Shown in pieces: positions 1 to 5,321 of a DNA stretch of 7,072 nt; the stretch's first letter is position 1; each line of letters starts with the position of its first letter. Both the position numbers and the translations under genes were made by a program. The notes beneath the pieces are model-generated. The model had not been told where the DNA came from. It did not search any database and saw only the letters and a list, made by a program, of their open reading frames with translations. The stretch covers positions 1 through 7,072 of the forward strand of contig CALDPJ010000043.1 of the NCBI GenBank assembly GCA_937911795.1, written 5' to 3'. The stretch comes from an uncultured Flavobacteriales bacterium. Its GTDB lineage: Bacteria > Bacteroidota > Bacteroidia > Flavobacteriales_D > SKUL01.

Positions 1-31
1 CCCGACACACCACTACCGTCGTCGTCCGATG

Positions 32-970
32 TCACTTCCCATCAGTTTCCTGTCGGATTTCGGCCATTCCGATCTGCAGCAGTTCGGTGTGCGTTTCGTC
101 GAGTCGCTTTTTAATTTGCAATGTATGACCTTGAATCACCGAACCGTTGGCCACTTTCAGAAAGTTCACATAGCCGGCGCTCTGATCGCTCACCACCGTG
201 AAAACATCCACATTGTGAATGGAAGGATTCACGACAGTCGATTTGCTCTTGAATTTTTCAAGCGCCTCGAGTTTCTCTTTGATTTCCTGCGCCTCTTCAA
301 ACTTCAACGCCTCGGCCAATTCTTTCATTCGGTTCTTCAACAGTACCGCCACACTTTGCGCATTCCCTTTCAGGATATCCACTATTTCGCTGATGTTCGC
401 ATTGTAGTGCTCTTCCGATTGCAAACCCTCGCAGGGCCCGAGACAATTGCCGATGTGGTATTCGAGGCAAACGCGGTAACGCCGGGCTTCCACATTTTTT
501 TCGGTGAGCTGGTAGCTGCAGGTGCGCAACGGGTACAATTGTTTGATGATATCGAGCACCGTATGCATGGCCTTCCCCGAAGCGTACGGTCCGAAGTATT
601 GAGAGCCATCTTTCTTTAGTTGCCGCGTCGCAAAAACACGCGGAAATCGTTCGTTTTTGACGCAGATCCACGGGTAGGTTTTGTCGTCCTTCAGCAACAC
701 ATTGTACCGTGGCTGGTGCTTTTTGATCAGGTTGTTTTCCAGCAACAGCGCGTCGTACTCATTGTCTACCACAATGAAACGAATGTCGGCCACTTTGCTC
801 ACCATCATGCGGGTTTTGCCACTGTGTCCGCCGTTCTTGTTGAAATAGGAAGAAACGCGGCTTTTGAGATTGACCGCTTTTCCGATGTACAGAATTTTTC
901 CCGCAGCATCGTAAAACTGATACACGCCGGGGTTTCGGGGAATGGCACTGAGCTTTGCAGATAGCGGCAT
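32..970 (-). CDS. uvrC: UvrC, excinuclease ABC subunit C, N-terminal half (prematurely terminated)
   Basis: UvrC is the nuclease of bacterial nucleotide excision repair; with UvrB it cuts on both sides of a DNA lesion. The visible 312 residues hold the GIY-YIG endonuclease domain (about 11-90: PGVY at 14-17, YIGKA at 28-32, R38, and likely metal-binding E78 in LLLENN). Next comes the YFGPY segment (125-129), then four cysteines (151, 168, 176, 180) spaced like the Fe-S ligands reported for UvrC, and a UVR motif that contacts UvrB (about 203-238). The family is usually about 600 residues; the RNase H-like 5' nuclease and the helix-hairpin-helix tail are missing because a TGA at 34-32 closes the frame. 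The break could be an assembly error near a contig edge or a true truncation. The ATG at 970-968 fits the usual N terminus and lies four bases after a TAnnTTTG promoter box. Identity is certain; whether the gene is intact is not. Confidence 0.93.
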   Translation of the reverse strand: MPLSAKLSAIPRNPGVYQFYDAAGKILYIGKAVNLKSRVSSYFNKNGGHSGKTRMMVSKVADIRFIVVDNEYDALLLENNLIKKHQPRYNVLLKDDKTYPWICVKNERFPRVFATRQLKKDGSQYFGPYASGKAMHTVLDIIKQLYPLRTCSYQLTEKNVEARRYRVCLEYHIGNCLGPCEGLQSEEHYNANISEIVDILKGNAQSVAVLLKNRMKELAEALKFEEAQEIKEKLEALEKFKSKSTVVNPSIHNVDVFTVVSDQSAGYVNFLKVANGSVIQGHTLQIKKRLDETHTELLQIGMAEIRQETDGK

Positions 971-974
971 GGTG

Positions 975-982
975 CAAAGTTA
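975..982 (-). promoter_or_regulatory. Candidate promoter -7 box of uvrC
   Basis: Read on the minus strand, the box TAACTTTG matches the Bacteroidota TAnnTTTG consensus exactly and is followed by only CACC before the uvrC ATG. Transcription would therefore begin at or within a few bases of the start codon, giving an essentially leaderless message. The upstream -33 element is weak: the best candidate is a TTCG at 1004-1001, 18 bases away. Confidence 0.55.
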
Positions 983-1033
983 CACAAAGCGAAATTCGAA
1001 CGAATCCGTTTCCCGCGGGGATAAATGATAAAA

Positions 1034-1052
1034 AAGATTAATGAAGATTAAT
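1034..1052. repeat. Tandem direct repeat AAGATTAAT, 10-base period
   Basis: The nine-base unit AAGATTAAT occurs at 1034-1042 and again at 1044-1052, one helical turn apart, in the intergenic region between uvrC and the sigma factor gene. A related ATTAAT recurs at 1165-1170. Same-face spacing could suit a regulator binding site, but the region is AT-rich and chance is possible. No regulator is known to use it. Confidence 0.3.
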
Positions 1053-1089
1053 TTCCGTCTCATAATTTTCGGTTTCCACATAATAATCT

Positions 1090-1131
1090 TTAACTTCAGG
1101 TAATTGCTTACTCCGATCCCAGACAAGTTAA
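1090..1131. repeat. Spaced inverted repeat TTAACTT / AAGTTAA
   Basis: TTAACTT at 1090-1096 is the exact reverse complement of AAGTTAA at 1125-1131, with 28 bases between. It lies about 77-118 bases before the preferred sigma factor start. It may be a paired operator or a weak leader stem; seven-base AT-rich arms are not strong evidence alone. Confidence 0.25.
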
Positions 1132-1142
1132 CGCACATTTCT

Positions 1143-1191
1143 ATGCCGGGGATTATGGAAGATCATTAATCCGAATGTCGGCAACCGGCAT
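1143..1191. repeat. Nested ATGYCGG / CCGGCAT repeats in the sigma factor leader
   Basis: ATGCCGG at 1143-1149 is the perfect reverse complement of CCGGCAT at 1185-1191. Between them a near-copy, ATGTCGG at 1175-1181, forms a compact imperfect hairpin with the same CCGGCAT (three-base loop, one G-T pair in RNA). Two alternative stems thus share one right arm directly upstream of the preferred start at 1208. It may be an operator or an RNA fold in the leader. It also contains the alternative upstream ATG (1175), which makes that ATG a less likely start. Confidence 0.4.
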
Positions 1192-1207
1192 TCAAAACAG
1201 AAAAACG

Positions 1208-1723
1208 ATGAGATCTAACTTTAACGAAGAAGTTGTTGACGCACAAAAGTCATTAAAGAGTTTTGCATACAAGTTTACCGGCAATGAAGAAGAGGCCAAG
1301 GATTTACTTCAGGAAACGATGCTGAAGGCTATTTCCTACCGCACAAAATTCCGAACCGGCACCAACCTGAAAGCATGGCTGTACACGATTATGAAAAACA
1401 CCTTCATCAACAAGTACAGGAAATCTATGCGGGCAAATGTATTGATTGATACCACCGACGAGAATTATTTCATCAATCAGGCAAAAATCGGTAATGACGA
1501 TCATCCCGAATCGATTTACAATCACCGTGAACTCCGGCAGGTGGTAGAAAGGCTCGATGACACATACAAAGTGCCTTTTATGATGTATTACAACGGCTTT
1601 CGTTACAAGGAAATTTCAAAGGATCTCGACCTCCCGATCGGCACGGTAAAGAGCAGGATATTTCTGGCGCGGCGCAAACTAATGCTATCTTTGCCGCAGT
1701 ACCAGATGAATGGAAGGGAATAA
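1208..1723 (+). CDS. ECF-type RNA polymerase sigma factor, likely regulator of the carotenoid genes
   Basis: An extracytoplasmic-function sigma factor would redirect RNA polymerase to a small promoter set. From the ATG at 1208 it is 171 residues, typical for the family. The sigma-2 region (about 13-76) includes LLQETMLKA and the segment NLKAWLYTIMKNTFINKYRK; the sigma-4 region (about 107-161) ends in the helix-turn-helix EISKDLDLPIGTVKSRIFLA. An in-frame ATG at 1175 would add 11 residues. I prefer 1208 because the MRSNFNEE start resembles relatives and the extra stretch lies in a repeat-rich leader. The gene overlaps crtI by 14 bases, so the two are probably co-transcribed and translationally coupled. 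ECF factors are known to control carotenoid genes (CarQ in Myxococcus), and sigma genes next to crtI are common in Bacteroidota; control of this cluster is inferred. No anti-sigma gene is adjacent, unlike CarQ-CarR. Confidence 0.88.
   Translation: MRSNFNEEVVDAQKSLKSFAYKFTGNEEEAKDLLQETMLKAISYRTKFRTGTNLKAWLYTIMKNTFINKYRKSMRANVLIDTTDENYFINQAKIGNDDHPESIYNHRELRQVVERLDDTYKVPFMMYYNGFRYKEISKDLDLPIGTVKSRIFLARRKLMLSLPQYQMNGRE
1686..1693 (+). promoter_or_regulatory. Candidate internal promoter of crtI inside the sigma gene
   Basis: TATCTTTG matches the Bacteroidota -7 consensus TAnnTTTG exactly and lies in the last codons of the sigma gene, 16 bases before the crtI ATG. A TTTC at 1661-1664, 21 bases upstream, is one mismatch from the -33 TTTG element. 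It would let crtI be expressed without reading through the sigma gene. Exact matches also occur by chance at 4314 and 5929, so this one is suggestive only. Confidence 0.4.
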
Positions 1724-3188
1724 AAAAGCAGTTGTCATTGGTGCCGGGTTTGCCGGACTTTCATCCGCTGCCTATTTGGCGAAAGAGGGATATCAGGTTA
1801 CCCTATTAGAAAAACTTTCGGAGCCCGGAGGAAGGGCGCGTTTGTTTAAAGAAAAGGGGTTTGTGTTTGACATGGGCCCGAGCTGGTACTGGATGCCCGA
1901 AATATTCGAACAATTTTTTGGCGACTTCGGACACCGCGTTTCGGATTTTTACGAACTCATTCAACTCGACCCGGCTTACCGGGTTTTTTTCGGTGCAGAA
2001 GACCAGATTGACATCCCCGCCGATCCGGCAGCACAGGAAAGCCTTTTTGAAAGTATAGAGCCTGGCAGCGGCAAACAGTTGCGTGCTTTTCTGGATGACG
2101 CCGCTTTCAAATACAAAACAGGAATCGGCGAATTTGTGCACAAACCGGGTCTTTCGCTTGCTGAATTTGCTCAGTTTAAATTGTTGAAGGCCGCGTTTAA
2201 ACTCGATATCTTCAGTTCCATCAGCAAAGAAATCAGGAAGAAATTCAACCACGAGCGGCTCATTCAGCTCCTGGAGTTTCCGGTGCTCTTTCTCGGTGCG
2301 AAACCGTCCGACACACCAGCATTATACAGCCTAATGAACTATGCCGACCTGCGTCTGGGAACCTGGTATCCGATGGGCGGAATGCACATGGTGGCGAAAG
2401 GTATGGCCGCGGTGGCCACCGAACAAGGTGCCGATTTGAAATTCAATGAGCACGTTGAGCGCATTGTGGTAGAAAATGGAAAAGCGGTGGCCGTGGAGAC
2501 GGAAAATGGCCGGTTTGAATGTGATGTGTTGGTTTCGGGTGGAGATTACAACCACACCGAGCAGCATTTACTGGAACCTCAGTTCAGAAATTATTCGGAG
2601 AAATATTGGGAAACCCGCGTGATGGCTCCGTCGAGTTTACTTTTTTATATCGGAGTGAATAAAAACGTAAAGAAGCTGTTGCATCACAATTTGATTTTTG
2701 ACGAGCCTTTTGATCAGCACGCCGAAGAAATTTACGACCGACCACAGTGGCCCGAACGGCCGCTTTTGTATGTTTCGTGCGCATCGAGAAAAGATCCGGA
2801 AGTTGCTCCTGAAGGGAGTGACAACCTCGTGATTCTTATTCCCGTGGCCGTGGGTTTAACCGATACACCTGAAATGCGTGAGAAGTATTTCAACTACGCC
2901 ATCGACAAACTCGAAGCAATGTGTGGTGAAGAAATCCGCAGTCACATTGTGGTAAAACAATCTTACGCCCACAACGATTTTATATCCGATTATCACTCTT
3001 TTAAAGGCAATGCATACGGATTGGCCAATACACTGATGCAAACCGCCATTCTGAAGCCGTCGATCAAAAACAAAAAAGTTTCGAACCTATACTACACCGG
3101 CCAGCTTACCGTTCCGGGTCCCGGAGTGCCACCAACCATTATTTCGGGGAAGGTCGTTGCCGGACAGATTGTGAAAGAGCAGTCGTGA
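1710..3188 (+). CDS. crtI: CrtI-type phytoene desaturase
   Basis: CrtI is an FAD-dependent, membrane-associated enzyme that introduces double bonds into phytoene, normally in four steps to lycopene. The 492 residues match the usual family length. The N terminus carries the dinucleotide-binding motif GAGFAGLSSA (11-20) after a beta strand, with E34 placed to bind the adenosine ribose. GGRARLF (40-46) and FDMGPSWY (53-60) follow, both typical of carotenoid desaturases. The C terminus has the FAD-binding signature TGQLTVPGPGVPP (463-475). The ATG at 1710 lies inside the end of the sigma gene in another frame. No strong ribosome site is visible, so coupling to sigma translation is likely. Relatives (CrtD, CrtN) share this fold; placement beside crtB, crtZ and a lycopene cyclase makes phytoene-to-lycopene desaturation the best reading. 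Confidence 0.96.
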   Translation: MEGNKKAVVIGAGFAGLSSAAYLAKEGYQVTLLEKLSEPGGRARLFKEKGFVFDMGPSWYWMPEIFEQFFGDFGHRVSDFYELIQLDPAYRVFFGAEDQIDIPADPAAQESLFESIEPGSGKQLRAFLDDAAFKYKTGIGEFVHKPGLSLAEFAQFKLLKAAFKLDIFSSISKEIRKKFNHERLIQLLEFPVLFLGAKPSDTPALYSLMNYADLRLGTWYPMGGMHMVAKGMAAVATEQGADLKFNEHVERIVVENGKAVAVETENGRFECDVLVSGGDYNHTEQHLLEPQFRNYSEKYWETRVMAPSSLLFYIGVNKNVKKLLHHNLIFDEPFDQHAEEIYDRPQWPERPLLYVSCASRKDPEVAPEGSDNLVILIPVAVGLTDTPEMREKYFNYAIDKLEAMCGEEIRSHIVVKQSYAHNDFISDYHSFKGNAYGLANTLMQTAILKPSIKNKKVSNLYYTGQLTVPGPGVPPTIISGKVVAGQIVKEQS

Positions 3189-3210
3189 CTACGGTATCCC
3201 AAAACTCTTA

Positions 3211-3218
3211 TAATTTTG
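3211..3218 (+). promoter_or_regulatory. Candidate promoter -7 box of crtB
   Basis: TAATTTTG matches TAnnTTTG and falls in the 34-base gap between crtI and crtB, with only CGAC between it and the crtB ATG. The geometry equals that at uvrC and predicts a nearly leaderless transcript. No clear TTTG -33 element is seen 19-21 bases upstream; only CGTGAC at 3184-3189 stands there. Confidence 0.5.
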
Positions 3219-3222
3219 CGAC

Positions 3223-4068
3223 ATGAGCCGACAACGCGAATTGTATGATCATGTTTGTCTCCGCTGTAGTAAATTGACCACCAATAGCTACAGCACCTCA
3301 TTCTCATTGGGCATCCGTTTTCTGCACCGCGATTTTCACCTGCCGATTTACGCCGTTTACGGCTTTGTACGTTTTGCAGACGAGATTGTAGATACTTTTC
3401 ACGAACACAATAAACCGGAGCTGCTCGCGCGATTCAAAGAGGATACTTACCGGGCTATTGAAGAAAAAATAAGCCTCAACCCTATTCTGCACAGTTTTCA
3501 GTACGTCGTCAACAAATACCACATAGAGCGGGAGTTGATCGACACGTTTTTATACAGCATGGAGCTGGATTTGAGCGAAAAAAAATACGATCAGGAGGGC
3601 TATGAAGAATACATTGTAGGATCGGCCGAAGTAGTCGGCCTGATGTGCCTGCGGGTATTTCTCGAAGGCGATGACGCCAAATACGATGAACTGAAACACT
3701 ACGCCCGAAGGTTGGGTTCGGCTTTTCAGAAAATCAATTTTTTGCGCGACCTGAAAGCCGATTACCAGGTGATGGGCCGAACGTATTTTCCGGAAGTTGA
3801 AATGAGCAATTTCACCGATGCCGTAAAATCAGAAATTGAAGCCGACATTCAGAAAGATTTTGACGATGGCCTTACCGGCATCCGGAAACTTCCGAAGAAA
3901 TCGCGATTCGGTGTTTATGTGGCTTTCGTTTATTACCAATCGCTGTTTAATAAAGTGAAAAAAACACCGGCCGCAGTTATCCTGAATAAGCGAATTCGCA
4001 TTTCGGACAATCAGAAATATATGCTGTTTCTGAAGTGCTATCTGAAGCACCGGATGAACGCTATTTAA
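3223..4068 (+). CDS. crtB: Phytoene synthase (squalene/phytoene synthase family)
   Basis: CrtB joins two geranylgeranyl diphosphates head to head into 15-cis-phytoene, the first committed carotenoid step. The 281-residue protein has both Mg-diphosphate binding motifs of the family. The first is DEIVD (D53, D57) within YGFVRFADEIVD. The second follows the Q-x2-N-x3-D-x3-D pattern with Q169, N172, D176 and D180, and leads into the conserved GRTYFP (185-190). STSF near the N terminus (24-27) is also a family mark. Hopanoid-type HpnC/HpnD and squalene synthases share these motifs, but the neighbours crtI, crtZ and crtYcd favour phytoene. The ATG at 3223 fits the normal N terminus. A candidate promoter box lies in the short gap before it, so the gene may be transcribed both from upstream and on its own. 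Confidence 0.94.
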   Translation: MSRQRELYDHVCLRCSKLTTNSYSTSFSLGIRFLHRDFHLPIYAVYGFVRFADEIVDTFHEHNKPELLARFKEDTYRAIEEKISLNPILHSFQYVVNKYHIERELIDTFLYSMELDLSEKKYDQEGYEEYIVGSAEVVGLMCLRVFLEGDDAKYDELKHYARRLGSAFQKINFLRDLKADYQVMGRTYFPEVEMSNFTDAVKSEIEADIQKDFDDGLTGIRKLPKKSRFGVYVAFVYYQSLFNKVKKTPAAVILNKRIRISDNQKYMLFLKCYLKHRMNAI

Positions 4069-4102
4069 GACCCCGGTTCGGCCATCGGCCACAACAAATT
4101 AT

Positions 4103-4110
4103 TAACTTTG
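4103..4110 (+). promoter_or_regulatory. Candidate promoter -7 box of crtZ
   Basis: TAACTTTG matches TAnnTTTG in the 57-base gap after crtB, 15 bases before the proposed TTG start of crtZ. A TTCG at 4077-4080, 22 bases upstream, is a poor -33 candidate. It would drive crtZ and the adjoining crtYcd as a separate unit. Confidence 0.45.
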
Positions 4111-4125
4111 GCAAAAATCTGAAGC

Positions 4126-4605
4126 TTGTTGGTTGTACTTATCATATTGGCCACTTTCGCAGGGATGGAATTTGTAGCATGGGCCACGCATAAGTATTTA
4201 ATGCATGGTTTGCTCTGGAAAGTGCACGAAGATCACCACGTCCGCAACAACCACCCCTTCGAAAAAAACGATCTGTTTTTCCTGATTTTTGCCATCCCGA
4301 GCTGGCTGTGCATTATGTTTGGCAACATGTACGGATCTAGTATAGCGGCCGCCATCGGTTGGGGAATTCTGGTGTACGGAATTGCCTACACTTTTATCCA
4401 CGAGATTGTAATTCACCAGCGGATTAAATTATTCAGCAGAACCAACAATGTGTACCTACGCGCCATCCGGAAAGCGCACAAAGTGCACCACAAGAAACTG
4501 AACAAAGAAGAAGGTGAATGTTTCGGAATGCTGATCGTGCCGTGGAAATATTTTCGCGAAGCCATTGAATATAAACGCAAACAAAAGGCCCCGGGCAAAA
4601 TCTGA
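4126..4605 (+). CDS. crtZ: CrtZ-type beta-carotene hydroxylase, TTG start
   Basis: CrtZ is a membrane non-heme di-iron oxygenase that adds hydroxyls at C3 of the beta-ionone rings, turning beta-carotene via cryptoxanthin into zeaxanthin. The 159 residues show all the histidine boxes of the fatty-acid hydroxylase superfamily: HX4H (H22, H27), HX2HH (H34, H37, H38), HX4H (H92, H97) and HX2HH (H118, H121, H122). Hydrophobic segments at about 1-19 and 51-90 are consistent with a membrane protein. The start is uncommon: an in-frame TGA at 4120-4122 rules out anything further upstream. The choices are TTG at 4126, TTG at 4129, or ATG at 4165, which would remove the first membrane segment but keep every histidine. 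TTG keeps the N-terminal helix usual in relatives. Two bases separate its stop from crtYcd, so the pair is surely co-transcribed. Confidence 0.92.
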   Translation: MLVVLIILATFAGMEFVAWATHKYLMHGLLWKVHEDHHVRNNHPFEKNDLFFLIFAIPSWLCIMFGNMYGSSIAAAIGWGILVYGIAYTFIHEIVIHQRIKLFSRTNNVYLRAIRKAHKVHHKKLNKEEGECFGMLIVPWKYFREAIEYKRKQKAPGKI

Positions 4606-4607
4606 GG

Positions 4608-5321
4608 ATGTATACTTATATTCTCGTTTTACTGCTATCCCTTTCTGTGCCCGTTATCCGGTCATTTGAAAAAACGCATATCCATTTTGCCGGAAAATTC
4701 CGGTTTCTGCTTCCTGCAATGCTGATTACTTCGGCCGTTTTTGTAGCCTGGGATGTAATGTTTACCAAATGGGGCGTGTGGGGTTTCAATGACGATTTTG
4801 TAATGGGGCTTTACATTTTCGGATTGCCTCTGGAAGAATGGTTGTTTTTCCTGGTGATTCCATACGTGTGCCTTTTCTCGTATGAAGTGCTCAACTATTT
4901 CGTCAAGCGCGATTTTTTCAAACCGGCGGCCATTTGGTTATCCATAGGAATGATTGCGCTGATGTGCTGGCTGGTGATTCAGCACAACAATCTCATCTAT
5001 CCGCTCTGGATCGGGATTTTTAATATCGCCTTGATAGCTTTTGTAGGATTGGCATGGCGGCCCGTCTGGCTCGGCAGGTTCTACTTCATGTTTTTCGTGA
5101 TTCTGGTACCTTTTTTACTGGTTAACGGAATACTTACCGGCTCGTTTTTCGACCGGGTAATTGTATGGTATAATCCCGAAACCATTCTGAATTTCCGGAT
5201 CCTAACCATACCCATAGAAGACCTGTTTTACGCATTCGGAATGCTGTTGATGACAACGGCGCTTTACGAAGTTTTCAGAAAAAAGGGTGGAAAATCTCCC
5301 TGGCCGGAATCAGAATCGTGA
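4608..5321 (+). CDS. crtYcd: Membrane lycopene beta-cyclase, fused CrtYc-CrtYd type
   Basis: This protein cyclises the ends of lycopene to give beta-carotene. It belongs to the integral-membrane lycopene cyclase family found as separate CrtYc/CrtYd subunits in actinobacteria and fused in archaea and many Bacteroidota; it is unrelated to the flavoprotein CrtY. The 237 residues contain two related halves. The first has the conserved PLEEW motif (74-78) before a membrane helix, the second has PIEDL (202-206) in the same setting. Each is preceded by a similar stretch (VWGFND near 57-62, VWYNPE near 186-191). About six to seven hydrophobic segments are visible. Glutamates in the two motifs are thought to act in catalysis. 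The gene starts two bases after crtZ, preceded by GAGG, a possible ribosome site. Its end overlaps the converging downstream gene by 12 bases. Confidence 0.9.
   Translation: MYTYILVLLLSLSVPVIRSFEKTHIHFAGKFRFLLPAMLITSAVFVAWDVMFTKWGVWGFNDDFVMGLYIFGLPLEEWLFFLVIPYVCLFSYEVLNYFVKRDFFKPAAIWLSIGMIALMCWLVIQHNNLIYPLWIGIFNIALIAFVGLAWRPVWLGRFYFMFFVILVPFLLVNGILTGSFFDRVIVWYNPETILNFRILTIPIEDLFYAFGMLLMTTALYEVFRKKGGKSPWPESES

Noticed and set aside
29..964. Long open frames on the plus strand across the uvrC region (29-619 and 620-964)
   Set aside because: They lie opposite clear UvrC coding sequence, show no recognisable domain, and are antisense shadows.
4077..4093. CGGCC-AT-CGGCC in the crtB-crtZ gap as a possible terminator
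   Set aside because: The stem is only four base pairs (GGCC/GGCC), with no T-run after it; a promoter-like box follows instead.
4314..4321. TATGTTTG match to the promoter box inside crtZ
   Set aside because: It is deep in coding sequence with no start codon of a real gene nearby, so it is taken as a chance match.
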